A stretch of DNA of 64,000 nt from an uncultured Lachnospiraceae bacterium (GTDB lineage: Bacteria; Bacillota; Clostridia; Lachnospirales; Lachnospiraceae): NCBI GenBank assembly GCA_910576975.1, contig CAJTJY010000009.1:39108-103107 (forward strand). The letters run 5' to 3'. Below the pieces are notes generated by a model that saw only the letters and a list, made by a program, of their open reading frames with translations, did no database searches and was not told the origin of the DNA. Below are positions 26,858-36,357 of this stretch, in pieces (the stretch's first letter is position 1; every line of letters begins with the position of its first letter). A program made the translations under genes and the position numbers.

Positions 26858-29800
26858 CTACTCAATGTTTCCATGTAATTTTTGTAAAGACTGCACTTCG
26901 CTGCTACCATGCTTTTTCAAAGAAAGAATACCGCTAATGGTTGCCATTGCAGCTGCCATGGTGGTCATATACGGAACTTTTTTCTTAATCGCAGCTTTTC
27001 TTAAATAGCTGTCATCCATGTGGCGTTCCTGTCCCACAGGAGTATTGACAATTAAGTCGATCTTGCCATTGGTAATCAGATCGAGCATGTCAGGTCTTCC
27101 CTCCGTTAACTTATATACCATCTTTGCAGGAATTCCTGCTTCTCTGATTAGCTTGCAAGTATTTTGGGATGCAATAATGTGAAATCCCGCTTTTGCAAAT
27201 TCTTTGGCAACCTCTACAACCTCAGGCTTATCCCGGTCACTGACAGAAATAAGCACCGTTCCCTCCAAAGGAAGCTTTAACTGCGCAGCTTCCTGGGCTT
27301 TATAAAATGCTTCTCCGTAGGATGTGGAAAGACCAAGTACTTCTCCAGTGGAACGCATTTCTGGCCCTAATACCGGATCTACTTCCTGAAACATATTAAA
27401 GGGGAATACCGCTTCTTTTACGCCATAGTAAGGAATCGTTTGTTCTTTCAGTTCTGGAACCGGCGAAGGCTTTCCGGTCAATTCTGCCGTTACGATCTCA
27501 ATGGCCAGAGGAACCATGCGGATATTGCAGACTTTAGATACCAATGGCACGGTACGGGAAGCCCTTGGATTTGCTTCTAGCACGAATACTTTGCCGTTTT
27601 CTATGGCGTATTGCATGTTCATAAGGCCTTTGACATGCATTTCTTCCGCAATTCTTCTGGTATATTCCTTGATCGTGGCTACGTTTTCCTCTGAAATATG
27701 TTTCGAGGGGATAATGCACGCAGAGTCGCCAGAATGCACACCTGCAAGCTCGATATGTTCCATCACTGCCGGAACAAACGCATGGGTTCCGTCGCTGATG
27801 GCGTCTGCCTCACATTCTGTCGCATGTCCCAGAAAACGGTCAATTAAAATTGGACGGTCTGGAGTGACTCCTACGGCAGCGTTCATATAGCCTGTCATGC
27901 TGTCAGCATCATATACGACCTCCATGCCTCTCCCGCCTAGAACATAAGAAGGACGAACCATTACAGGATAGCCGATGTTATCTGCAATTGCGAGAGCCTC
28001 TTCTACATTGACCGCCATTCCAGATTCCGGCATGGGAATTTCAAGCTTTTCCATCATGGCGCGGAACAGATCTCTGTCTTCTGCCAAATCAATCACAGAG
28101 GGTGCGGTTCCCAGTATCTTTACGCCATTTTTCTCCAAATCTGCCGCCAGATTCAAAGGAGTCTGACCACCGAACTGGGCAATGACGCCGACTGGCTGTT
28201 CCTTTTTATAAATACTCAGGACATCCTCGAGGGTCAGAGGTTCAAAATAAAGCTTATCAGAGGTATCATAGTCCGTAGATACGGTTTCTGGATTGCAGTT
28301 TATGATAATGGTTTCAAACCCAAGTTTTTTCAAGGCAATCGATGCGTGGACACAGCAATAATCAAATTCGATCCCCTGTCCAATACGATTGGGACCACCG
28401 CCCAAAATCAAAATTTTCGGCTTGCCTTGCGTTACAGGATTTTTGTCTTCTGCATTGTAAGTAGAATAATAATAAGCGTTATCCTTTGTCCCGCTGACAT
28501 GCACGCCTTCCCAAGCCTCTTCCAGACCTAGGGATATTCGTCGATTACGAACCTCCTCCTCTAAAATATGCAGGATCTGGCTTAAATATTTATCAGAAAA
28601 TCCATGTTTTTTTGCAGCAATCAGTGCTTCGTCAGATGGAAGATGCCCTTTTTCTGCCGCAAGAGCCTCTTCTTCTTCCACTAATTCCTTGATTTGTTCT
28701 AAGAAATAATGCTTGACCTTGGTTATCTCATGGATTTCCTCCACGGACGCTCCTTTTCTGAGCGCTTCATAAATAATAAAATAACGTTCACTGGTCGGGG
28801 TGATCAGAAGCTTCAATAGCTGTTCCTTGGTTTTTTGATCAAAATCTTTCACATGACCTAAACCATAACGTCCAGTTTCCAGACTGCGGATCGCTTTTTG
28901 AAATGCCTCTTTAAATGTCTTGCCAATGCTCATTACTTCGCCGACTGCCCGCATCTGAGTGCCGAGCTTGTCCTCTACGCCTTTAAATTTTTCAAATGCC
29001 CAACGGGCGAATTTGATTACCACATAATCCCCATCTGGAACATAATTGTCTAATGTGCCATATTTTCCACATGGGATATCGGAAAGCGTCATTCCAGTTG
29101 CCAGCATCGCCGATACCAAGGCTATCGGGAATCCGGTTGCTTTGGACGCAAGGGCAGAGGAACGGGAAGTCCTGGGATTGATTTCAATCACAATGTCTCT
29201 GTCTGTTTTGGGATCATGCGCCCATTGCACATTTGTTCCTCCAATTACCTGGATCGACTCCACGATCTTGTATGATTTTTCCTGGAGCCGTTTTTGAACT
29301 TCTTCTGATATCGTAAGCATAGGCGCAGAACAGAAAGAGTCTCCGGTATGTACGCCAAGGGGATCAATATTCTCAATAAAGCATACGGTGATCATATTGT
29401 TGTCTGCATCCCGTACCACCTCTAATTCTAATTCTTCCCATCCTAATATGGATTCTTCTACCAGGACTTGTCCTACCAGGCTTGCCTGTAGCCCTCTTGT
29501 GCAGACGGTTTTTAACTCCTCCATATTATATACAAGGCCGCCTCCGGCGCCTCCCATCGTATACGCAGGCCGCAGTACCACCGGATATCCCAGCTTATCA
29601 GCGATTGCCAAGGCTTCTTCCACAGAATAAGCCACTTCGCTTTTTGCCATTTCAATTCCAAGACTGTCCATGGTTTTCTTAAATTCGATACGGTCTTCCC
29701 CACGTTCGATAGCGTCTACCTGTACGCCGATTACTTGTACGCCGTATTTCTCCAGCACGCCTGACTTTGCAAGCTCAGAGCACAGATTCAGTCCAGACTG

Positions 29801-30076
29801 TCCCCCAAGGTTAGGCAAAAGGGCGTCTGGTCTTTCTTTGGCTATAATCTGTTCCATTCGTTCTACATTCAGAGGCTCGATATAGGTGACATCAGCGGTT
29901 TCCGGATCTGTCATAATGGTAGCAGGATTTGAATTAACCAATACAATTTCATAACCTAGGCTTTTTAAAGCCTTGCATGCCTGTGTACCAGAATAGTCAA
30001 ATTCACATGCCTGTCCAATTACGATAGGACCGGATCCAATAATCAATACCTTATGGATATCTTTTCTTTGAGACAT
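26858..30076 (-). CDS. carB: Carbamoyl-phosphate synthase large subunit
   Basis: CarB makes carbamoyl phosphate from bicarbonate, ammonia (from the CarA glutaminase) and two ATP, for pyrimidines and arginine. The product has 1072 residues with two homologous ATP-grasp halves, each starting with a VLIIGSGPIVIGQ / ILILGGGPNRIGQG motif, and a C-terminal MGS-like allosteric domain. The start is the ATG at 30076 (MSQRKDIHK), seven bases after AGGAGG; the open frame eight codons longer lacks such a site. carA and other pyr/arg genes are not adjacent. It has its own promoter at 30122-30150 and lies between two secreted-protein genes. Confidence 0.97.
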   Translation of the reverse strand: MSQRKDIHKVLIIGSGPIVIGQACEFDYSGTQACKALKSLGYEIVLVNSNPATIMTDPETADVTYIEPLNVERMEQIIAKERPDALLPNLGGQSGLNLCSELAKSGVLEKYGVQVIGVQVDAIERGEDRIEFKKTMDSLGIEMAKSEVAYSVEEALAIADKLGYPVVLRPAYTMGGAGGGLVYNMEELKTVCTRGLQASLVGQVLVEESILGWEELELEVVRDADNNMITVCFIENIDPLGVHTGDSFCSAPMLTISEEVQKRLQEKSYKIVESIQVIGGTNVQWAHDPKTDRDIVIEINPRTSRSSALASKATGFPIALVSAMLATGMTLSDIPCGKYGTLDNYVPDGDYVVIKFARWAFEKFKGVEDKLGTQMRAVGEVMSIGKTFKEAFQKAIRSLETGRYGLGHVKDFDQKTKEQLLKLLITPTSERYFIIYEALRKGASVEEIHEITKVKHYFLEQIKELVEEEEALAAEKGHLPSDEALIAAKKHGFSDKYLSQILHILEEEVRNRRISLGLEEAWEGVHVSGTKDNAYYYSTYNAEDKNPVTQGKPKILILGGGPNRIGQGIEFDYCCVHASIALKKLGFETIIINCNPETVSTDYDTSDKLYFEPLTLEDVLSIYKKEQPVGVIAQFGGQTPLNLAADLEKNGVKILGTAPSVIDLAEDRDLFRAMMEKLEIPMPESGMAVNVEEALAIADNIGYPVMVRPSYVLGGRGMEVVYDADSMTGYMNAAVGVTPDRPILIDRFLGHATECEADAISDGTHAFVPAVMEHIELAGVHSGDSACIIPSKHISEENVATIKEYTRRIAEEMHVKGLMNMQYAIENGKVFVLEANPRASRTVPLVSKVCNIRMVPLAIEIVTAELTGKPSPVPELKEQTIPYYGVKEAVFPFNMFQEVDPVLGPEMRSTGEVLGLSTSYGEAFYKAQEAAQLKLPLEGTVLISVSDRDKPEVVEVAKEFAKAGFHIIASQNTCKLIREAGIPAKMVYKLTEGRPDMLDLITNGKIDLIVNTPVGQERHMDDSYLRKAAIKKKVPYMTTMAAAMATISGILSLKKHGSSEVQSLQKLHGNIE

Positions 30077-30121
30077 TTTTGTTCCTCCTGTCGCTAGCAA
30101 TAATTTTTATGTATTTTTATC

Positions 30122-30150
30122 ATTATACTGGAAAATTGTCTGCCAGGCAA
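30122..30150 (-). promoter_or_regulatory. Sigma-A promoter of carB
   Basis: On the minus strand TTGCCT (30145-30150) is separated by 17 bp from TATAAT (30122-30127), placed 46 bases ahead of the carB start. I see no PyrR attenuator-like hairpin in the short leader. Confidence 0.75.
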
Positions 30151-30198
30151 TGTTTTTCTTATTTTACAATTTCTTAGAACAGATCAAGGAGCCTCCCC

Positions 30199-30230
30199 AT
30201 TTTGTAATCTCGTAGTGCCAAAAGGTCTTG
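30199..30230 (+). repeat. Partial copy of the TTTTGCAATT..GTAGTGCCAAAAGGTCTTG repeat
   Basis: ATTTTGTAAT-CTC-GTAGTGCCAAAAGGTCTTG matches the terminal repeat of the 9290-9562 element (its right arm read on the minus strand) and the copy at the window end. Beyond it, TTTCGCAC and a stretch ending ATTCA loosely continue the resemblance for about 25 bases. It lies between the carB promoter and the terminator of the next gene. Confidence 0.65.
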
Positions 30231-30300
30231 AGGCTTTCGCACTAGTACATTCAAAATGATTTTTGCACAAAATATTTGGTAAAATAGCAGAAAACAAAAA

Positions 30301-30339
30301 CTTGCGTATGATGTTCGAAAATATCGTATCATACGCAAG
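30301..30339 (-). terminator. Terminator after fibronectin type III protein gene
   Basis: CTTGCGTATGAT (30301-30312) pairs with ATCATACGCAAG (30328-30339). On the minus strand the stem is followed by TTTTTGTTTTC, a typical intrinsic terminator seven bases past the stop. Confidence 0.9.
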
Positions 30340-30345
30340 CTATAT

Positions 30346-32673
30346 TTAAAACGTCGCAGGTATAGCGTAAACTTTTGAAGTTGCTTTGCCGCTGTTTTGG
30401 GTTGTTGAAATCCAGACAATGCTTCCATTGTATAAAATGGGCTGGGAATCACCGTCAAACGCCATATTGGAATATTTTTTGGAATAAATCTTTTTTCCAG
30501 TATCGCTGTATACAGCGTAATTTAGCGTAGACGTTCCTTTTTTCGTAGTGGAATATAAAATTACAAAACGGTTGTCTGTCAATTTAATCATTCGGGTTTC
30601 CCCTACCGTGACAGAGGTAGTCTTTGGGTTATGGGTAGTCAGCCATTTAAAAGTTACTTTGCCAGAGTTGCGGTTGGAAAGTATCAGGAACGCATTATAC
30701 TTCATATCATAACCAAAGCCAGAAATGTTTTTTATTTTTTTACCATGAGGCTGTGACGTCCCGCAGACAAGCACATTGCTGGTTCCAATTTCCATGCCCC
30801 CGACCCTGCATCCTGTGAAGTTAGCGCCAGTCTCCCCTTTCAAGGAAAACAGGGAGGAGGAACTAATTGTTTGATTATCTGCTCCATAGTTTGATACTGT
30901 AGTCAGTTCTAAGCCGCGGGGATAGGCGTCTCCGTGGTCCAAAAGGTAGAGCATGTCGTCTTTGAATTTCACAAACTGATTAAAGGAATGACTGGCATAA
31001 CTCTCATTTGCTTCTGCTGCTTTCATTTTTTTCGTATTGATTTTAAAGGAGATATTAGACTGGTGGCGATATCCGTCGCCGTATGTAAACATCTCTCTCG
31101 CAGTCATCAGATAAAGGGTGTTTCCCTGCATATCCATGCGGCAATTTCCGGCGTCAAATGGAGCATAGATTCCCTGAAAGGTATTAAAGACGCCGCCTTT
31201 GATGTTTGCTGTCTTTAATCTTTTCCATTTGCCGTCGAACTGGATCACTTTAATCACGATTTTGCTTTTACTTTCCTTGGGATTGTCATAGCCTATTGCC
31301 ACATAAAACTTGCCGTCTGTACCTTGGTAAAATCCGCCCCATACATCATACTTCAATTTTATCGTTTTTGTGTTTGTCACCTTGAAAGAAGCATTCAGGG
31401 TATAGATTTTTAAGTCGCCGTTATTCTGAACGCATACGGCATGAAACTTGCCGCCGGACTGATAATAGTAGGTAGTGTCTGGATGCGCCCAGTGGTAGGA
31501 ATATTGTCCGAATCCTCCCGAAGATTCCTGGCTTATTTTGCTGCATAATACCTTTTTAACTTTATTATTTTTGGGAATAATCTGGGATACGGTTGGTGAG
31601 AAATCACTTTCCCCCATTGCATCCATAGTTACTAACTTGTAGTAGTAAGGAATACCCTTGGTGACTTTTTGCTTATAGAAAGTTGTTTTACCGCTCCGAT
31701 CGGTGTAAATGCATTTGTAAGTTCCATTTTCCTGGTTGGATTGGTAAAGCTTATACCCTGTTGCATTTTTGAAAGCATTCCATCTGATTACTAGATTGCT
31801 GCTGCCAGATTTTTTGACAGAGGTGATGCTAGAACCCGCCATTTCTTGGGCTGTAAACCCTGTCTGATAGGCCTCTCCTGGCAAGGTACGTAAATCATCC
31901 TTTACGTAACCGACAACTTGGTAAAAATATTCTTTATTCCATTTTACAGGCAAAGTAATGCTGGTTTTGTCAGCACTTAATGTTTTCAGTGTTTCATATT
32001 CACCATTATAATTCTTTGAACGTTGCACATAGTATCCGTCGCATCCAGGGACTTTCTTCCATTTTAAGGTAATGTGGTGAAAATCAGTCTGTGTAATCTT
32101 GGGATAGTCTGCTATGTATGGCAATACATATAAACGGAATTTGAAAGATGTATTTCCGGTTGAAGCAATGATATCTGTGTAGCCAACTCCGATCACCTTA
32201 TATTTGATGGTTCCAGTTATATAGTGGCCAGCGTCAACATCAAGTTCCTTTTCTGAGGTAATTTTCAATACATTTGCGTTAGAATTGGATATGGATAAAG
32301 TAACAGGGCTGTCAGTTGTATTGCTACAGGAGTAATACAACCAGCTGTTGTAGCTGTCAATTGGCGAGCCATAATTGCAAATCAATTTTGTTTGATCATA
32401 TTGTTTGCCTAAGCTATATTCAAACTTAACGTTCCCTTCTTGTGTGACATCACTTTTCTCTGCCTGGTCTGGCGAAACTATGTTTCTTCTGTCTTCTTTT
32501 GATTGCCCAGATGGTGACAAGTTTTTGATGTCCTGTTCAGGAACCAGTTGCAAATTTTCAATTGCTTTTGGGATGGCTGCTTCTATGTTGCCGGCTGTTT
32601 GTGTTGCACACACTGGTTGTATCATTCCTGTTAAAAACATGGTTGTCAATAGTAGGGCTATTATTTTTTTCAT
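30346..32673 (-). CDS. Secreted fibronectin type III protein with C-terminal repeat domain
   Basis: This 775-residue protein has a signal peptide (about 1-23, ending VCATQ). A beta-rich region (about 80-185) precedes two fibronectin type III-like domains (about 190-370) with ITLKWKKVPGCDGYYVQRS and LVIRWNAFKNATGYKLYQS. The C-terminal 400 residues contain repeated beta-strand patterns such as DGKFYVAIGYDN and NTLYLMTAREMFTY, which could form a propeller; that fold is inference. No catalytic motif or wall anchor is visible. A role in surface binding is plausible. The ATG at 32673 follows GGAGGAAA. It ends at a strong terminator. Confidence 0.8.
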   Translation of the reverse strand: MKKIIALLLTTMFLTGMIQPVCATQTAGNIEAAIPKAIENLQLVPEQDIKNLSPSGQSKEDRRNIVSPDQAEKSDVTQEGNVKFEYSLGKQYDQTKLICNYGSPIDSYNSWLYYSCSNTTDSPVTLSISNSNANVLKITSEKELDVDAGHYITGTIKYKVIGVGYTDIIASTGNTSFKFRLYVLPYIADYPKITQTDFHHITLKWKKVPGCDGYYVQRSKNYNGEYETLKTLSADKTSITLPVKWNKEYFYQVVGYVKDDLRTLPGEAYQTGFTAQEMAGSSITSVKKSGSSNLVIRWNAFKNATGYKLYQSNQENGTYKCIYTDRSGKTTFYKQKVTKGIPYYYKLVTMDAMGESDFSPTVSQIIPKNNKVKKVLCSKISQESSGGFGQYSYHWAHPDTTYYYQSGGKFHAVCVQNNGDLKIYTLNASFKVTNTKTIKLKYDVWGGFYQGTDGKFYVAIGYDNPKESKSKIVIKVIQFDGKWKRLKTANIKGGVFNTFQGIYAPFDAGNCRMDMQGNTLYLMTAREMFTYGDGYRHQSNISFKINTKKMKAAEANESYASHSFNQFVKFKDDMLYLLDHGDAYPRGLELTTVSNYGADNQTISSSSLFSLKGETGANFTGCRVGGMEIGTSNVLVCGTSQPHGKKIKNISGFGYDMKYNAFLILSNRNSGKVTFKWLTTHNPKTTSVTVGETRMIKLTDNRFVILYSTTKKGTSTLNYAVYSDTGKKIYSKKYSNMAFDGDSQPILYNGSIVWISTTQNSGKATSKVYAIPATF

Positions 32674-32778
32674 AAATTTTCCTCCAATAGTGATTAAAAG
32701 TAATAGTGATTAAGAAATATTTTGTTTACTCCATAAAGATTATCTTTGTTTAATCTAAGCTTTTGTTTCTTTCACATT

Positions 32779-34860
32779 TTAAAGCTTAAATTTTGTCATC
32801 TCCTGTTTCATTTCCTGAGAAACTTCCGACAAATTTTCAATACACATAGCAACCTTTGTCGTTCCTTTTAACTGCTCTTGGATGGATTCTGCCACTTGTT
32901 GCGTGAGCCCTGCCGTGTTTGAGGAAATATGCTGTATTCTCTCCACGGCGCATGCCGCCATGCGGTTGCATTGATGCATTGTTCCCACAAGCTCCTCCAT
33001 GCTGTTGACAGATTCTTTTGTTTGCTCTGCGAGCGTATGGAAATCCAGCAGAGTCCCTTGAACCTGCTTTGCTGCTTTCGTCTGTCCGTTCACACCTGTG
33101 CGGATAGATTCGATATTGGTAACCACATTGGAGATTTCCTTGCATAATTCTGTAATAATTTTTTCTATGCCATCTGTTGCTTGTGACGAATCTGCTGCAA
33201 GTTTTGCGATCGATTCTGCGACTACGGAAAAACCTTTGCCATGCTCTCCTGCACGGGCAGCCTCCACAGAGGCATTTAGCGCAAGTAGCTCTGTTTGAGA
33301 AGCAATATTATTGATAGTGTTCAAAATTCCTGAAATCTTACGTGATTGCTCTTCTAAAGCCATAATTTTCCTATAGGTATCTGTCATTCCCTCGGAAGCC
33401 TCCTCGTTCTGCTTCTGAAGATTTGCAGCGCTCTCCATCCCTTTTTCACTGGAAGCAATCGTATCTTGCGCATGTTCCAGAAGAAGTCTGCTTTTTTCCT
33501 GTAATTGATCGAACTTCGTCCCCAATAGTTCCTCTTGCATAAGGACTTCTTCTACATCTAAATTCTGTGCCTTGGAGCCATCTAATATTTCTTGGACTGC
33601 CTGGCGGGTTTTATCCATGTCTTTTTCAACTTGTTTTAAATGTCCTGCGCTTTCTACGACCTCTTCGGCAATCATGGCATTCTTTCTCAGTATTATTGAT
33701 ATTTTCTGGGTCATCTTATTAAAGCTTTTTGACAATACGCCGATTTCGTTCTTAATGCTCTCTTCCGCCTTTACCGAGAAATCACCATCAGAGGCGTTTT
33801 GAATCAGCGCCGTAATCGATACAATTGGCTTAGTCAGCTTATGTGCCAGTAATGCAGTCATTAAGACTGCAGATATCATGATAAAAATAGCCACCACTGT
33901 TGCAACGGTGATCATCCGGTATACAGGCGTCATTGCCGACTTTTCTTTGTAAAGGGTTATCACAGACCAGGTATCAGACTCCCCTTTGAGCGGGATAGAG
34001 GAATAGTTTACAATATAATTTTCGCCTTCGTTGGTAATCTTGCCGCTCCCTGTGTTTCCTGCCATGACATTTGCAATGATTTGCTGATAATCTTCAGAAA
34101 CCGTTATCGCTTGTTCCTCTGTCACGATATTACCTTCTGCGTCAAGTACTGGCTGTCCAGCATCGTCCTTGTCAGATATGGTTTTGGTCATTTGCTTGTA
34201 ATTATAAAGTTCTTCAATTTGGGTACTGTCGGGGTGGGCAACTACAACGCCTTCCCCATCAATGACAAAAGAGTATTCCCCATGTTCTGTATCGGAAAAT
34301 TCTTCTATCAGGCTTTGCAAATAGTCTAATTTTAAGTCTGCTGCGAAAATGCCTATAAATTCGTTTTCCTGATACATCGGAAAAAATATGGAGGCGCAGG
34401 GCATCCCGGTATTTACGGAATAGTAAGATTTTGAGATAAATGGTTGTTGTCTATCGACAGTCTGTTGAAACCACCATCTGGTAGAACGGTCTGCTAATTC
34501 ACCAGATGACCGTCCTGTCTGCATTCCATTTATGCCTTGTATGTAAAGTAGCTCTAAATAAGGATTTCTCTCAACGCAATTTTTAAGAATCGGCGTCTGT
34601 ATGTTGGTTTTCATGGTGAGAATACTGGGATTTACAGATAATTCTTCTGTAATTCCATAAGCGCCATCCAAAAACATGGCAATTTGGTCAGATACTAGTT
34701 GTGATTTATCCTGACTCCTGCCGTATATCTGATTTTTATAAGATTTTACAAAAATTGTTGCAATAATTCCGGTTAAGCATAGCGCCAATATACATACAAT
34801 CAATATCATAGGCAAAAGCAGCTGCTTAAAAATACTTGTCTTTTTCATTGGTATATCCAT
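32779..34860 (-). CDS. Methyl-accepting chemotaxis protein with dCache sensor
   Basis: This 693-residue chemoreceptor has TM1 at about 14-38, a large extracytoplasmic sensor (about 39-300) with double-Cache features (STRWWFQQTV, YYSVNTGMPCASIFFPMY, VVVAHPD), TM2 near 305-328, HAMP, and a signalling hairpin with ASQTELLALNASVEAARAGE. dCache domains usually bind small molecules such as amino acids or organic acids; the ligand is unknown. The ATG at 34860 and the ATG four codons later are both possible. Together with the gene at 19433 it implies a motile organism. Confidence 0.94.
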   Translation of the reverse strand: MDIPMKKTSIFKQLLLPMILIVCILALCLTGIIATIFVKSYKNQIYGRSQDKSQLVSDQIAMFLDGAYGITEELSVNPSILTMKTNIQTPILKNCVERNPYLELLYIQGINGMQTGRSSGELADRSTRWWFQQTVDRQQPFISKSYYSVNTGMPCASIFFPMYQENEFIGIFAADLKLDYLQSLIEEFSDTEHGEYSFVIDGEGVVVAHPDSTQIEELYNYKQMTKTISDKDDAGQPVLDAEGNIVTEEQAITVSEDYQQIIANVMAGNTGSGKITNEGENYIVNYSSIPLKGESDTWSVITLYKEKSAMTPVYRMITVATVVAIFIMISAVLMTALLAHKLTKPIVSITALIQNASDGDFSVKAEESIKNEIGVLSKSFNKMTQKISIILRKNAMIAEEVVESAGHLKQVEKDMDKTRQAVQEILDGSKAQNLDVEEVLMQEELLGTKFDQLQEKSRLLLEHAQDTIASSEKGMESAANLQKQNEEASEGMTDTYRKIMALEEQSRKISGILNTINNIASQTELLALNASVEAARAGEHGKGFSVVAESIAKLAADSSQATDGIEKIITELCKEISNVVTNIESIRTGVNGQTKAAKQVQGTLLDFHTLAEQTKESVNSMEELVGTMHQCNRMAACAVERIQHISSNTAGLTQQVAESIQEQLKGTTKVAMCIENLSEVSQEMKQEMTKFKL

Positions 34861-35019
34861 TGCCTTTCTTACAAAAATATAACCCCTGCCAGTTTTCTCA
34901 CAGGCAATCTGTCATCGCTGTGTCAAACATGGTATTGCCAAATTTTCCTTATTTAAATATCATACCCTATCGTCAGAAAAATATCAATGAATAAAAAGCT
35001 TCTTGACAATATACTTCTG

Positions 35020-35045
35020 TTCGCCCTTGCTTGTGATATGGCTCT
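35020..35045 (-). repeat. Putative distal attachment site of rlmH island
   Basis: On the minus strand this reads AGAGCCATATCACAAGC followed by AAGGGCGAA. It matches 23 of 26 bases of the rlmH 3' end at 37701-37726 in the same orientation. Read in the rlmH frame it encodes EPYHK, with the stop codon replaced by CAA. Upstream codons (ATT TAC ... ATT ATG) also resemble the preceding rlmH codons. This is what a displaced target-gene end looks like after site-specific integration. Confidence 0.65.
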
Positions 35046-35128
35046 CCATAATAGCCTTAAGTGCGTAAATTGCTTAAAAATGAATCTTTTTGAAATATTA
35101 TCATCTCGCATAAATGTGAAATGTAATA

Positions 35129-35156
35129 AGGCAGAACATTTTGGTATGTTCTGCCT
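35129..35156 (-). terminator. Hairpin after Rpn-family gene
   Basis: AGGCAGAACAT (35129-35139) pairs with ATGTTCTGCCT (35146-35156), 14 bases beyond the stop. The T-run on the minus strand is short, so strength is uncertain. Confidence 0.6.
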
Positions 35157-35169
35157 GTTACTTTCTCTC

Positions 35170-35991
35170 TTAACTAATATGATATTCCTCATAAAGCTCC
35201 TGACGGTATTCTTCATCCTGTGATACTCTGATGATATCTGATAACCGACCGTCTTCATTTAATAATATTATCAGTTTAGCCATCTTTTTTTCTCCAATTT
35301 TTTGATTCTCCTGGTCACGCATTAACAACGTCATATATTCATGCCTCCATTCCCTGTTTTTCTTTGCTTCTTTTACCGCTTCTTCCAGTTTCTCCACATA
35401 GGAATCTACTGGCTTTTTACCCGCTACATAATCAAGAAATGCCTTTAATTCCTTACTGACATCATCCATGGTTCCTTTTGCATTCAGGAATATCTTTACC
35501 GCTTCATCTCCCATGGAAATGCTACCATCCTCTTTACAGATATTTTCAAATGTATAAATGTGCCTGCCCTTTCCAAATGCATCAAACGGACAGATAAAGA
35601 TAACATAGCTTCTGTTTAATTCATTGTAATACTGTCCTTTATCAATAAGCTGCAAGTCTATCATGCTCTGATAATATCTGCTCCTTTTGGGAAGCTCTTT
35701 CGTATCGCTTACCTGCATTTCTATGTCATAAACTGTTCCTTTATCATCCTTTACATACACATCCAGCCTTACTCCGTGGGCGTCCCTGTCCTGCTCAATG
35801 CTTTTCTGCAACTTTGGGTATTCCACATGGTCAATATCCAAATCCGGCAGAATCCTCTGCAGTAATTCTTTACACAGTTCCGGGTTCTGCATGACTTTCC
35901 CAAACAGGAAATCATTGGATATGCCTAATTCTTCCCAGCTTCTTTGTCTGTCTTCCATACTTTCCATCTGCTCTTTTTCATTGCCATTCAT
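35170..35991 (-). CDS. Rpn-family recombination-promoting nuclease (PD-(D/E)XK)
   Basis: This 273-residue protein matches the Rpn/YhgA-like family of PD-(D/E)XK nucleases, often mislabelled as transposases. The N terminus has WEELGISNDFLFGKVM. The nuclease core is RLDVYVKDDKGTVYDIEMQ (near residues 75-93), with Asp and Glu-x-Gln as the metal-binding residues. The C-terminal third is helical and charged. In E. coli RpnA relatives promote RecA-independent recombination. Here it lies inside the putative rlmH island, with its own promoter upstream and a hairpin downstream. The ATG at 35991 has only a weak AGCAGG site; the Met at residue 9 is an alternative. Confidence 0.88.
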   Translation of the reverse strand: MNGNEKEQMESMEDRQRSWEELGISNDFLFGKVMQNPELCKELLQRILPDLDIDHVEYPKLQKSIEQDRDAHGVRLDVYVKDDKGTVYDIEMQVSDTKELPKRSRYYQSMIDLQLIDKGQYYNELNRSYVIFICPFDAFGKGRHIYTFENICKEDGSISMGDEAVKIFLNAKGTMDDVSKELKAFLDYVAGKKPVDSYVEKLEEAVKEAKKNREWRHEYMTLLMRDQENQKIGEKKMAKLIILLNEDGRLSDIIRVSQDEEYRQELYEEYHIS

Positions 35992-36068
35992 TTTATTTTA
36001 ACCTGCTTTCTGTCACTTCCTATGCCGGGAAACTGTACCTTTCATAAAGCTACTTTCTTTATAGTTCT

Positions 36069-36097
36069 ATTATACACAGTCACCCGCTAAATTACAA
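36069..36097 (-). promoter_or_regulatory. Sigma-A promoter of Rpn-family gene
   Basis: On the minus strand TTGTAA (36092-36097) and TATAAT (36069-36074) are 17 bp apart. The leader is about 70 bases to the ATG at 35991. Confidence 0.7.
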
Positions 36098-36109
36098 TCA
36101 TTCAACACT

Positions 36110-36313
36110 TCAAAGGTTATTCAGCTCATAAAGCGTGTCAATTACGGAATAGAATTCCCGTCCTGCCAGGTTCCGTCTGGAATAATAACCGGAAAAATCT
36201 TTCTCTTTCGCCATCATAAGGAAACGCATTTTTTCTACAGATTCTCTCTGTTCCAGTTCAGAATCCAGTTTTTCATACTCCCTTACAAGGTACTGGTTTA
36301 AATCATGACTCAT
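36110..36313 (-). CDS. Small hypothetical protein of the rlmH island
   Basis: This is a 67-residue predicted helical, charged protein (starts MSHDLNQYLVREYEKL, ends YELNNL). It follows a GAGGG ribosome-binding site eight bases before the ATG and lies 44 bases after the recombinase remnant on the same strand. I do not recognise the family. It could be a small accessory protein of the element. Confidence 0.5.
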   Translation of the reverse strand: MSHDLNQYLVREYEKLDSELEQRESVEKMRFLMMAKEKDFSGYYSRRNLAGREFYSVIDTLYELNNL

Positions 36314-36357
36314 CTTCTGTTCCCTCTCTTTCCCTTTTTTATTTTTGTACCGCTTTC

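Larger units (their letters stand above)
34861..35169. other. Intergenic region with left junction of the rlmH island
   Basis: These 309 bases hold the upstream region of the chemoreceptor, an rlmH-3'-end-like sequence (35020-35045 and weaker similarity up to about 35070), and the terminator of the Rpn-family gene. The open frames crossing it have no ribosome-binding site or recognisable product. Confidence 0.6.

Noticed and set aside
30174..30458. 94-residue minus-strand frame over the end of the fibronectin type III gene
   Set aside because: It overlaps that gene in another frame and runs through its terminator.
34953..35258. 101-residue minus-strand frame across the Rpn terminator
   Set aside because: No ribosome-binding site, it overlaps the Rpn gene end and the att-like repeat, and resembles no protein.
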